Assembly (NCBI RefSeq): GCF_000003855.2 | Contig: NW_003101682.1 | Span: 7,819,551-7,883,550, forward strand | Direction of reading: 5' to 3' | DNA: 64,000 nt | From: Blastomyces gilchristii SLH14081 | Lineage: Eukaryota > Ascomycota > Eurotiomycetes > Onygenales > Ajellomycetaceae | Shown: positions 13,176-25,600 of the stretch, piece after piece | How the letters are laid out: each line of letters begins with the position of its first letter | Numbering within the stretch: the stretch's first letter is position 1 | Translations under genes and position numbers: made by a program | Notes under the pieces: generated by a model | The model's database searches: none | Told to the model about the DNA's origin: nothing | Seen by the model: the letters and a program-made list of their open reading frames with translations, nothing else

Positions 13176-15924
13176 CATAGTTGCATTCAGCAGAACTCGG
13201 TTTCTTATACATGAAGATGTATAATTGTAAGACATCTTTATTATTATATTATAATATAGCTTTCTCTATAACATAGTCAGAGAAGTCAGCTTCAATAACT
13301 ATTTTATAATTAGAATTAAATATTATTAGTAGAGAGATATTAATGAACATCTTCTTTATCTGTATAAATACAGCTTCAGTAATCACTGATTACTGAAATA
13401 CTGAGTTCTTCTGAATAAGTTCTGTAAGTGATCTCACAATATCTGAGAAGTTTTATATAAATCACTGGTAGAAGTTAGTAAATTCAATGAAGCTTTATAT
13501 ATCTTTCACAGTATATGAAGCTTCTCATTCAAGAATGACAGAGACTTTCTCAGAATTCATTCAAATCTCTTTACTAGCTTCTATGATAAAATCTAGATAT
13601 TTAATACTCTTGACTTTGAAATTACACTTGTTAATATCTATTGATAGTTCTGCTTCTTATAATTATTATAATACTCTTCACACATATTCTTGATATTCTT
13701 TTCTAAACTCATCAGTGAAGATGAGAATGTTATCAAGATATACAGATGCAAATTTATTAAGAAAATCTCAGAGTGCTTAGTTGATATACTTCTGAAATAT
13801 ACTGAGAGCATTGATCAGTTCAAAGAGTGTAACTATTCATTCAAAGAGACTATAACATATTCAGAATACTCTAAGTCATTCATCTTCTTCAGTAATACAG
13901 ATTTTATGAAACATAGTGATAATAACTAATTTTATAAATTATTGAGCTTGTTCAATGCAAGCTAGAGTTTTATTGATAAGAGATAAAGAATAGTGATTCT
14001 GCTTGATTAATCTGTTCAATTCTCAATAGTTTACATAGAATTAGAGTTCTTTATCTGATTTCTTTGTAAAGAGAATAGAAGCTGCAGTAGAAGAGTTACT
14101 AATATATATAAATCTCTTATTCAATAGATTATTAAGTGTCTTCTGAAGAAGAAGTTCATCTCAAGACATATTATAAAGAGAGTCTTATAATGACTTGAGA
14201 TTCTTATCATTCTTCTTTTCTAACTTGATACTGTAATTCACTTCTGAGTCTTGTAAGAGAGATATATTCATAATATTATCTTGTCAGAAGATATCTAGAT
14301 ATTCATGATATTATCAAGAGAGTTTTGTATAAGAATCTGTTATTATAGTATAAAATAACTTCTCTAGAGCTTTCTTAATCTCAGTCAGACTGATAGAATA
14401 GATTGTTATATAATTCTACTATCAGTAATCTTTTCAGTGACTTCTTTTTCAGAGCATTTCATAGATATTGACAGAGATCTGTGTCAGATTTATAGTCTTA
14501 TAAATATCATCTTCATGAATTCTATTATTATTAGAGAATATTAAGCTTCTATTACAAGTATTTAATAAGCTGTCTTATTCAGATAATCAGATAAGTTCTA
14601 ATATAAGATTATAATTAAGATTATTAACTTCATATATATAGATATCTTTATATTAATATTCTCTGACATCTATGTTCAACTTCATCATGTAACAGATATA
14701 AATATCTTTTAAGTCATTAAATTCTGTGAGAAGTCAGGGTTTTGATAAGAGAATATACTGAAGATTGTAATATCTTATAACTGAAGATTTAATCATTGTA
14801 TAATAACATAGACTGCTGTCTATCATAGCTTTTATATTATACATATTATTAATCACAGTAGATACAAGAATCATATTTATTGTTATTTTCTCTTTAAATT
14901 ATTGTTATCTGATCTCTTCAAGCTTCTGTTTACAAATTTGAACAGAAGCTAATCTTTTTTCTGTTTTATCAGAGTATTTTTATAGTTATCTTCTGAATCT
15001 TTCTTCAATACAATGTGATTGATATGAACAGATGCTAATTCATTCTTTGAGTAAGAAGATATATAGACTGATTAACAGTTAAAAATAATATGTTCTGATT
15101 AGTTACAGTTAATACACACTTCTTATTGACATCAATCAGTGACTTCTTCAGAAGTGATCTCAGAAACTTAGAAGCTTATTCAGACAGTAGAGACTCTTGC
15201 TTGTATATAAATATTCAAGTCTACTCAGTTCATAATATCTGTATCATTATTGTTATTTCTCAGCACAGATGTATAAGTAGCTGAGATGTAACCTCTTCTA
15301 TCACTGTTCTATATACTCTTGAGCTTGATAAGGCAGTCATTCAATGTCTGAAGTTGTACACAGAAACCTTTATAAGTCTGATCTTTATTTACACTTATAA
15401 GAATCTGTAAGAGTTCAAAAGTTAATATCTTTTTAAGCATACTCATCTTCATTTAATTCTCTCAAGATTGATCATCTGCTTCTAGAATCTTAGTATCAAA
15501 GTCAGGAATAAATGTTATAAGAGAAGTATTTCTCTATCAGACACTCTGTAATTAATCTAATACTTTCTATTATATAACAGTATCTCAGAACAGAATATTA
15601 AGATATTTGATAATATTATCAGATATTTACAATGCTGATTCATATACTTTCATTCATGAATGAAACTTCTGTTTCATGTGATTCTTTAATTATTTATTGA
15701 TATATTAATCTTGATTAATTAGTGAATTAATGACATCTTCATCTATACTTAGTTTCATAAGCATTTTCAATCTTCATAATGAGTAGAGAGTGAGATCTGA
15801 AGTATTGAAATATATAAAAGTATCTAAGTATTTCTTCAGTATTTATATTGTGTTCATATTTAATTCTGTCAGTATTGAAATTGTCTGTGCAGGAGTTTCT
15901 TATTAAGACAATCATTGAATCTTG
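13176..15924 (-). pseudogene. Ty3 (Gypsy) fragment G1: gag to RNase H
   Basis: This minus-strand fragment is homologous to the plus-strand element G2 (16660-19360 and 21262 onward), so the two form an inverted pair around 15925-16660. Read right to left it has the end of gag (from 15924), protease, reverse transcriptase (catalytic box around 13735 reading YLDN) and the start of RNase H up to 13181. It is truncated at both ends, by the G2 LTR on the right and by R1 on the left. At about 13190-13217 it carries the uninterrupted version of the site into which the tRNA-headed element is inserted in G2. The plus-strand frames visible here (for example 13690-13929) are antisense shadows. Confidence 0.82.
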
Positions 15925-16213
15925 TGACAGGCTGCGCCCGATCATTATATAGACTATTCTCTTACACTTCATAGATTCCGCTGAAAGCTCCGATTCTCGG
16001 TCATTCTCAATCGCCGATTCTCAGCTAAAAAACCCATGGAATTTCTATTCTTTCACTCTGAAGCTCCACCGCGTACGCACCATGTATGCATATAAATATT
16101 CACTTTAATCATCAATTCTCACACTTTCTCTTTCTTTTCCTTCTTTAATGTTTTTCACTTTGTTATATAAGACCTATATATTATACTGATCTATTCGGTG
16201 TAGGCCTCTTACA
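15925..16213 (+). repeat. 5' LTR of G2
   Basis: It is 289 bases, from TGACAGG to CTTACA, and matches 30987-31273 along its length. It still contains many CpGs in its first 150 bases (for example around 15931-15940 and 16068-16078), whereas the 3' copy has lost nearly all of them. The damage is therefore uneven between the two LTRs of one element. Confidence 0.75.
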
Positions 16214-19200
16214 CTTGAAAAACATTCATCATCTTCTTATTAGAAATGATTATTCACATATCATCTCCTCATTAGAAATGATTATTCACTGAGATATTCA
16301 AACACATAATGACACATAAGAAATAGAGAAACAGTCAAACAGTTAAGTGAACACTGAGTCTTTAAATAGAAGCTTGTTTATCAGTCACTCTGACTCTGTA
16401 ATAAGATCTTATGAAGAGAATAAGATCTTATAAAGAGAATGTCAGTGAAAGATCTGAGAGTTCTGATACTACAGATATATGAGATATTTATATAATTACA
16501 CATATCTGATGAACAATACAGCTATGTCTACTGATAATATAAGAGAACTTTTAAATATGAGCATAGATACAGTATCACAGTGACTCTGAGCAATGTTGAA
16601 ATTACAACAGTAATAGAGAGCTGATATACATGCAACTCAACAATGTCAATATGAAGAGATTTAACAATTGTCTCAATAAGAAACCTCTGCACAGACAATC
16701 TCAATACTGACAGAATTGAATATAGATATAATATAAATACTAAAGAAATACTTAGATACTTCTGTATATTTTAATACTTCTGATCTCACTCTCTACTCAT
16801 CATAGAGATTGAAAATGCTTATGAAACTAAGTATAGATAAAGATGTTATCAGTTCACTAATCAATCAAGATTGATATATCAATAAATAATTGAAGAATCA
16901 TATGAAACAGAAGTTTCATTTATGAATAAAAGCATGTGAATCAGTGTTGCAAGTATCTGATAATATTATCAAATATCTTGATATTCTGTTTTAAGATACT
17001 ATCATACAGTAGAAAGTATTAGATTAATTACAGAGTGTCTGACATAGAAATACTTCTCTCATAATATTTATTCCTGACTTTGATATCAAGATTCTAGAAG
17101 CAGGTGATTAATCTTGAGAGAACTGAATGAAGATTAGTATACTTAAGAAGATATTAACTTTTGAACTCTTACAGACTCTTGTAAGCATAGACAAAGATCA
17201 GACTTATGAAGATTTCTGTGTATAACTCTGAATATTGAATGACTGTCTTATCAAGCTCAAGTATACAGAACAGTGATAGAAGATATTACATCTCAGTCAC
17301 TTATACACCTGTGCTGAGGAATAATAACAATGATATAGATATTATGAACTGAGTAGACTCAAATGTCAATATATAAGAAAGAGTCTCTGCTGTCTGAACA
17401 GACTTCTGAGTTTCTGAGATCACTTCTGAAGAAGTCACTGATCAATATCAATGAGAAGTATACATCAACTGTAACTGATCAGAATATATTACTTTCAACT
17501 GCTGATCAGTTTATATATCTTCTCATTTAAAGAATGAATCAACATCTGTTCATATCAATCACATTATATTAAAGAAAGATTTAGAAGATAACTATGAGAA
17601 TACTCTGATAAAACAGAGAAAAGATTAGCTTCTGTTCAAATTTGTAAACAGAAGCTTGAAGAGATTGAATAATAATAATTTAAAGAGAAAATGACAATGA
17701 ATGCAATTTTTGTATCTACTGTAATTGATAATATATATAATATAAAAGCCATAATAGACAGCAGTCTATGTCATTATACAATAATTAAATCTTCAGTCAT
17801 AAGATATTATAATCTTCAGTGTATTCTCTTATTAAAACCCTGACTTCTTATAGAATTTAATGACTTAAAAGATATTTATATCTGTTACATGATGAAGTTG
17901 AACATAGATGTCAGAGAACATCAATATAAAGATATCTATATATATGAAGTTAATAATCTTAATTATAATCTTATATTAGAACTTATCTGATTATCTGAAT
18001 AAGATATCTTATTGAATACTTGAAACAGAAGCTTAATATTCTCTAATAATAATAGAGTTCACAAAGATGACATTTATATGACTATGAATCTGACACAGAT
18101 CTCTGTCAACATCTATGAAATACTCTGAAAAGAAAGTTGCTGAAAAGATTGTTAATAGCAGAATTATATAACAATCTATTCTATCAGTCTAACTAATATC
18201 AAGAAAGCTCTAGAGAAGTTATTTCATACTATAATAACAGATTCTTATACAAAACTCTCTTAATAATATCACAAATATCTGAATGTCTTCTGATAAGATA
18301 ATATTATAAATATATCTCTTTTACAAGACTCAGAAGTAGATCACAGTATCAAGTTAGAAAAGAAGAATGATAAGAACTCTAAGTTACTATAAGATTCTCT
18401 TTATAATATGTCTCAAGATGAACTTCTTCTTCTTCAGAAGACACTCAATAATCTATTGAATAAGAAATTTATACATATTAGTAACTCTTCTACTGCAGCT
18501 TCTATTCTCTTTGCAAAGAAATCAGGTGAAGAACTCTAATTCTGTGTGAACTATCAAGAATTGAACAGATTAATTAAGCAGAACTGCTATTCTTTATCTC
18601 TTATCAATGAAACTCTAGCTTGTATTGAACAAGCTCAATAATTTATAAAACTAGATATTATCACTGCATTTCATAAAATCTGTATCACTGAAGAAGATGA
18701 ATGACTTACAGCATTTTAAATATATTATAATCTCTTTGAATGAATCATTACACTCTTTGAACTGATTAATACTTTCAGTACATTTCAGAAGTATAATAAC
18801 TAAGGACTTCAGAATTTCCTTGATGAATTTATATCTGTATATCTCAATGACATTCTCATCTTCACTGATGAGTTCAGAAAAGAATATCAAGAATACATGT
18901 AAAGAGTATTACTATGATTACAAGAAGCAGAACTATCAATAAATATTAACAAGTATAACTTCAAAGTCAAGAGTATTAAATATCTAGGTTTTATTATAGA
19001 AGCTGATAAGGAAATTCAAATGAATTGTGAGAAAGTCTTTATTATTCTTGAATAAGAAGCTTTATATACTGTGAAAGATGTATAACACTTTATCAGATTT
19101 ACTAACTTCTATCAGTAATTTATATAAAACTTCTCAGATATTATAAGATCACTTACAAAACTTATCAGAAAGAACTCAGTATTTCAGTGATTAATAGACA

Positions 19201-19372
19201 CTGAAGCTATATTCACATAGATAAAGAAGATGTTTATTAACACTTCTTCACTAATAACATTTAATTCTGATTATAAAACAGTTATTGAAGCTGACTTCTC
19301 TGACTATGTTACAGAGAGAGCTATATTACAATATAATGATAAAGATGTCTTATGATTATGCATCTTCATATC
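16214..19372 (+). pseudogene. G2 gag-protease-RT-RNase H, first part
   Basis: The leader after the LTR contains a 19-base direct repeat (attagaaatgattattcac, two copies at about 16238-16293). A gag-like region follows to about 17650. A protease-like motif at about 17750 reads IIDSS. Reverse transcriptase runs from about 18400 (ASILFAKKSG, VNYQELNRLI) with catalytic box YLND at 18840-18851, then the connection and RNase H to 19372. Frames are broken by stops, mainly TGA and TAA. Compared with G1 it is colinear, so both come from one family. Confidence 0.8.
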
Positions 19373-19376
19373 AGCA

Positions 19377-19438
19377 TGGCTCAGTTGGTAAGACTGGTAA
19401 TCAAGGCCGCATACATTAGAGATGTATGGGTTCAAATC
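19377..19438 (+). promoter_or_regulatory. Pol III A and B boxes of the tRNA-like head
   Basis: The A box is at 19377-19388 and the B box at 19430-19438, spaced as in a tRNA gene with an extended middle. They sit at the very start of the insertion, where an internal Pol III promoter is expected for a SINE-type transcript. Confidence 0.75.
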
Positions 19439-20139
19439 TCATCACTGACACCTGTCACTTCTTACTTATGAAAGCTCTCATGTAATAGAGACTGAGTCTA
19501 ATTAGTAAGGCTTGATACAGGGTAGAACTCTCTACTGTAAGCTAAGTCACTAGTTAAGTGAGATTCTGTGAACACTCATCAGAGCTGATATAAGATGTCA
19601 ATATCTCACTATTCTACTGTGCATCTGTCAAGATTCTAATGATATAGAGTCAAGCCTAATGTAGTGATTATATATTACTTAAGTAAGTCTCTAACTAGAG
19701 CTGTTATCAGAGCCTAGCTTCTTCTCAAATACAGAGAATAATTTTGAAAATCATCTGACTAGCAGATCTAGATATATATCTAGACTCTAGACAGAGCACT
19801 CTGATAGACTAGAGTCTGTAAGCTCACTGCTAAGTTCTAATACTGACAGAGAGAACTATAGTTATTAAGTCTATGATTAGTTTCTAACACAGAGCAAGGC
19901 TATAATGACTGATTAATAGATCTATGAGTATCTAATGAGACTGAGATCAGCAATCAGAAGCTTGATATGTACATTATCAAGTGAGTGATAGCAGTCACTA
20001 ACTAACATCTCTGGAAATTAGAAACTGGCCTGAGAGAACAGATGTAATGATCAGTTAATTATAGAGAATTAAATATAATTAACTTAAGATGCATTCTGCG
20101 GATGACTAGCACCTGTAGTCTTATAAAAGAGAAAATAGT

Positions 20140-20885
20140 TTGAAAGAGATATAGATATTCTCTGATAGTCAAGCTGCTTTAAAAAGACTTAGAAATAGTC
20201 AGATTCATAATAATCAAATGAATCTTGAACTGATTTTAAACTCTGTTTTGAAAATTCAAAAGAGAAGAATATTAAAGCTGATAATTTATCTGCACTAAGT
20301 TCCTGCTCATATGAATATTCATGACAATAAATTGACTGATTCAGCTGTAAAAAAGAGTTCAGAATTAAGCAGATCTATTCAAAAAATTATGTTCTAATCT
20401 TTTATAAAGAGAAAGATAAAAGAATCTTATTTTGAGAAGTGAAATGAAAGCTGACAGAAATAAAAGAAGAGTATATATTATTCAAGATTTGAAACAAAAC
20501 TCAAGTGAAAACCTTATTTAATCAAATATAAAAAGAAAATATTCTCATCTATAATACAGCTGAAACTAGAACATGACTATTTTAAATCTTATATACAAAG
20601 ATTTGATGATAGATTTAATTCAATAGAATACTCATTCTGCAATGTAAATAAGAATTCTGAGTATATTATAATACACTGTGTATTATACAATAGTCTCAGA
20701 GTTAGATTGAAAGAGAAGTATGATTTAAATTAATTAAATATAAGATTCTTATTCTCAACTGAGACAGAAATTAAATACTTAATAGACTTTCTATCAGAAA
20801 CTCAAGCAGCTATAAGAAAATGACTAAATTCAGAAATATCTGAATATGAAGAGAAGGAAATTGATCAGATATAGTCTGTTAAAAC
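20140..20885 (+). pseudogene. LINE RNase H / ORF2 C-terminal remnant
   Basis: The translation is recognisable in one main frame: an RNase H-like DSQAAL block near the start, then VPAH (preceded by a stop at the expected Trp) and a DNKLTDSAVK segment. A downstream region with a YNSLR-type block follows. Several in-frame stops replace expected Trp or Arg codons. There is no upstream reverse transcriptase within this insertion, so the LINE part is 5'-truncated. Confidence 0.65.
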
Positions 20886-21261
20886 AGCTATATACTATCT
20901 TTTGATAATTTGTTTTATTACAGTCTTTCTTTACTTTACTTTTTCTTTCTATTCTTTTCTATCTATCTATTTAATGTGTCTATCTTTAAGACTGTGTTCT
21001 CTTTTCTTTTGTCATGATATTATCAAATGATTTCAAAGTATCAGAAGATGTTAAAATACTGTAATTTGTAAACAGTTTTTGTATTCTGAGCTGAAATTTT
21101 CTGATTTTGCATATCTGAAATTGATGAATGTATAATAGTTAACTTTATAGATATAGGAAAAACTCTGAGAACTAAAAGTTCTCAGGTAGATATCATAGTC
21201 TCTGACTGCATACATCTATAATTGAAGAATAATAATAATAATAATAATGCATCTTCATATC

Positions 21262-21899
21262 TAAGAAACTGAGTTCTGCTGAATACAACTATGAGATCTA
21301 TAATAAGAAACTTCTTACAATTGTACACTATCTAGAAGAATGAGACTCTGAACTCTGAAGTATCTCTGAATTTGAGATAATCACAGATTATAAGAATCTC
21401 AAGTACTTCACAACTATCTGTAAACTCACTGAATAACAGATGCAATAATCTGAGTTCTTAAGCTGCTTTTATTTTACAATACACTACTATCTCAGTAGTC
21501 AGAACTTGATAACAGATGTTCTCTTACAATGAGAGTAAGATATGTCTTTCAATGTAATAGACACTCATTAAATGAACTGAGAACATCAGCTTCTAGATCT
21601 GAAGATATTAGTTGATTAAGATGAAATAACTTATAACACTATACATACTTCTCTGATTAGAACACCTTCTTTCTGAACTGTTACTGACACTGACACTGAT
21701 ACTGACACTGATATCTCAACTTCTTTCAAATCTATACTGAATGAATTATGACATATAACAGCTCAAACTGATGAACTTCTTCAAGTACTTACTAAAGCAC
21801 TATGTTAAGAAGCACTCTGATTCCTCTCAGAACTACATATAAGAACTGACATCTCAGAGTACTCAATCAATAACAATAACAGTCTGTGATTCTGTGAAT
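21262..21899 (+). pseudogene. G2 RNase H and linker, second part
   Basis: This continues directly from 19372. It has RNase H residues (KKLSSAEYNYEI, ITDYKNLKYF) and then a hydrophilic linker containing a six-base repeat that encodes alternating Thr-Asp at about 21681-21715. It ends at the gaat target site used by R2. The frame resumes after R2 at 30159, confirming that R2 is an insertion in G2. Confidence 0.75.
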
Positions 21900-22078
21900 T
21901 GTGGTTCGGAAGAACGTACGACCGCCGGATAATAACGCGGCCGCTTCCGAACACGCTTCCGAACACACTTACAAATGTAAAGAGGCCCTAGCGGCCACTA
22001 ATTAATTTAAATAATGTATATAAGAAGCCGGCGTACGCCTGTAATTGTATGCTGGCTCAAGTGAACCCTTGAATCACA
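21900..22078 (+). repeat. 5' LTR of R2
   Basis: It is a 179-base LTR with TG...CA ends and a TATATAAG box at 22017-22024, the likely promoter. It is unusually rich in CpG for this region (21905-21985), and the 3' LTR differs from it almost only by transitions. Confidence 0.9.
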
Positions 22079-22612
22079 TCTGATAGCATGTCTAAAAACT
22101 GGTGAGAAGCACAGACTTCTCCAGAGTGTGATAATTCTATCTACAAAGTGATTCATAGTTATCATACCAGTGTGGTTCTAGAACATCTCAAAAGATAGTG
22201 TATGAAGAGTGATAAGTGAAAGAGCATCTGATTGATACTACTTTGCTTATTAAGAGAAAACTCCACACTCAGATGAATGCTATATATGTGAACAGATGAG
22301 ATATGAGAAAGAGAATGAGAGCAGTGAATCAGATTCAAAGAAGTTCACTTCCTACTTAAAAGAAGAATAAAAAGAGAGATGACTATCACTGAAGTTGTAT
22401 AATAATAACAGAAATCATATAACAATATAGTGATAGAATAATATAGTGATATAATAATAGACATTATACAATCAATGAGAAACCACTGAAATGAATATCT
22501 TTCTTAGTTAATACAAACATTCTTCTCTGCTACCTGAACTGAAATATATGCAGAACCTCTCAGAGAGTTTACTTAAAGCAGTAAGAAAAGCAGCTGAGAT
22601 TGCTGAACTGAA
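22079..22612 (+). other. R2 leader and start of gag
   Basis: The bases right after the 5' LTR (tctgatagcatg) resemble a damaged initiator-tRNA primer-binding site of the TGGTAGCA type, but this is a weak call. The rest is an AT-rich leader with no long open frame, passing into a gag-like region. R1 lacks this segment. Confidence 0.45.
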
Positions 22613-25600
22613 ATTGAAGCTCTGTATGCATATGAGAATTCTAAATAAAATCAAGATCTTGTGTACACAGTGACAGACTGAGATGAAAGTTAAACAATAA
22701 TTAGTATTCACTGCAGATTAAGTATTTACTATGAAGAGCTTCATTGATGCAATTATCATTATTAATAAGAATGAAGAAAATCAGGTTATAGATCTGCAGT
22801 GAGAAATTAAATGTTTACATAGACAGATAACTGCACTGAATCTGAAGATTTTATCATAATTATTCACAATCTCTTTAGAAGTGTACACATTATCTGAGAC
22901 TGCTGTGCAGAATGAGAATCTGAACATGAAATACATTAAGCTGAGAGATCTGTCAGAGTCATTAAGCTTTAATAATGACTGAAAAAATAATGCTGTAATC
23001 AGCTGACTAAGTCAGATGTGATTATATTATCAGATTGAATACAAACTTACAGACAGACAGTTAATAAAATTTTAACAAGTCTTAAGATCTGCTATGTTTC
23101 TATATGAAAAAGTGAAGTTATTATAAATAACTGATGAAAAGATGAATCTCACAGATCTGAAGTGATATTCATTCTTATAAATATGAAATGAGTTTTTCAA
23201 ATGAATCTTGTATAACTTTGAGAAAATGAATATATAAGACAAGTGTTATAAATACTTCACTGAGTGTAGACAAGTGAGTGATCTTATATCATACTTTACA
23301 CACTTTAGCTTATACTATCTTGTATTGAATGAAGAGCTTTTAACATCTTTCTGTTTACAGATCTTCATTCATAATCTTACACTCAAGTTAAGAGTAGAAT
23401 GAAAATGCTTAATCTCACAGTCAGACACAGTGAAGAAAGCATACAATATTCTTATTATACAGAAACAAGTGAGTCAACTGTGATAGAAAATACTGTAATT
23501 AAGTATGTCTTAACAGAGAACAGATAATCAGACTTCTATAATACAAGTTACACACTCAGATGCAATGAATCTAGATTTGAATATTATTACTAAAGTATCA
23601 AATCTTCTGAAAAAGAAATTCTCTGAGTGAAAATCTTAGTATTATGAGTATTGAGCTTGCTTCAACTGTGAATATTAAAATCATGATACAAAGAATTACA
23701 CACAGTGTGTGCAGTCAAGAGAAGCAAGAGAGTTAAAAAACTAACAGAATCAGTGAGCTTGAAGATACTCACTGATATTCTATAGAAAGTCTTCAAAGTG
23801 AAAGAGATGTCTGTATTAGATAACTCTCTGAATTCTGTGAATATCAAGAGAAAGCAGGCTCTCAAATGAGATGTGAGTGAGAATGATGAAGCAGATACTT
23901 ATCTCAATACCTTGAGACCTGAAATGTTAATATATAAAAAACACTTGAGTAAGAATTGAGAGATAACTGTAAAAGTGTTAGCAGATACAGAAGCTTCTAC
24001 ACAATATATTAATAATTATATAATTCAAAGACTAAAAGAGATCTGCTAAGTAAAGAATCTCTAATGTATAAGATTATCTGATAACTGATATTTAATATTA
24101 TCTGTAAGAGTAAGAGTTCTCTTGCACTTCAGAGAATAATCTTGCTATATTTAAGTGCAAGAGCTGCAGAATGTGAAATACAATCTTATTCTCAGACTCA
24201 ATTAGTTTCAAAGATTCAATTCACAGATTCAATGATGTACATATTATATATAGTTGACTGATAAGAAGAAAACAGTTCATATAATTCTATTAACTGATAT
24301 AAGAGGGACATTTCACATCTCTGATATAGAAGAATTAAATCTGCTTATATATTAATAAGTAAAGAGAATAATTTATAAGATCTTATCTGAAAGCATTCTG
24401 TATGTCATACAGGACTCAGAAGTGAAGAAAATCAAGATAAAGAATATATGAGAGAATAAGTATATGAAGAAGCTTCTGAAGAAGTATGAGAAGATCTTCT
24501 GAACAGATCTTTCACTGAAATTGCTGCTGAAATGAGGATTTGTATATAAGATTGACATGAGGGATGTGAAATCAGTCAATCAGAATACATACTCTCTGTT
24601 ACAAATGCATCTTGAAGAACAGAAGTATCAGATCACAGACCTTCTAGAATATGATCTTATACAATTCTTATCAAGTATGTGAGACTTTTCAGTTCTATTT
24701 ATGAAAAAAACAGGTGAGAAGTGATGAATATGTAGCAATTATTAAGCACTTAATAAGCTTATAATCAAGAATGAATATTCACTGTCATGAATTCAATAAC
24801 AGTTAAATACAGTTAAAAATGTCTGATATCTATCAAAGATTAATCTTCTCTCAGAATACTGACAGATCTGTGTAGACAAACTGTCAGTTCTGTGAACTGT
24901 ATTTAATATATAATGAGAGAAGTTTGAATTTCTGATAATATTATTCAGTCTGATAAATATATCTATTATCTTTCAAATAATGATAAATACAATTCTTTAT
25001 AAACACAATGAAACCTTATATCTCATATATCTCAATGATATTCTAGTCTTTTCAAACTTATACAATAAACATCTAAAGCATCTTGATGAAGTGCTTACAA
25101 CTCTGACAGAGTATAAGCTCTATATTAAATTAACAAAGTGTGTGTTTGAAATGAAAGAGTTGAAGTTTATAGAATATATAGTGAGTGATGACTGTATACA
25201 TCTCATCTCAGAGAAATTGAATGTTAAAGTGAATTGATCACAGCTGAGAAACATACATTATATATAATAGTTTCTTAAGTTAATCTTATATTACTGTAGA
25301 TTTATTAAGAATTTCATATAAATATCTGCATCACTCTCAGATCTCTTAAGAGAAATAGGTGTAAATCTGTGAAAGAAGAAGTTTTATTCAATTATCTGAA
25401 ATACTGTATATGAAGAGGTTTTTCTCACACTGAGAGAATATGTAATAATATTCTCAGTGCTTATTCAATTAGATCACAATAAATCTTTCTACATTGAGAC
25501 AGATGCATCTGAATAAGCTATTAAAGACACTCTTCTACAGATGAGTAAGAATGACAAGCTGCACTCAGTGATGTATGATAATAGAAAACTATCAGACACT

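Larger units (their letters stand above)
19373..21246 (+). mobile_element. tRNA-headed LINE-like element with an RNase H remnant
   Basis: This 1,874-base insertion is flanked by a perfect 15-base target duplication, atgcatcttcatatc (19358-19372 and 21247-21261). Its 5' end is tRNA-like, with an A box (tggctcagttgg, 19377-19388) and a B box (gttcaaatc, 19430-19438). About 650 bases of unrecognised sequence follow. Then comes a damaged frame at about 20140-20880 that resembles the RNase H and C-terminal region of ascomycete LINEs (FSDSQAALKRL, VPAHMNIHDNKLTDSAVKK). A 3' UTR-like stretch ends in an (AAT)n tail at about 21224-21246. Long target duplications and a simple-repeat tail indicate target-primed reverse transcription. 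It could be a very long SINE that took its body from a LINE, or a LINE whose 5' end acquired a tRNA. Confidence 0.82.

Noticed and set aside
13181..19360. A large palindrome centred near 16290
   Set aside because: The arms are two copies of one Ty3 family in opposite orientation, with an LTR and leader between them. This is explained by element insertion rather than a functional palindrome.
19375..19455. A working tRNA gene
   Set aside because: A and B boxes are present, but the ends do not form an acceptor stem and the sequence is the 5' end of a longer insertion with its own target duplication.
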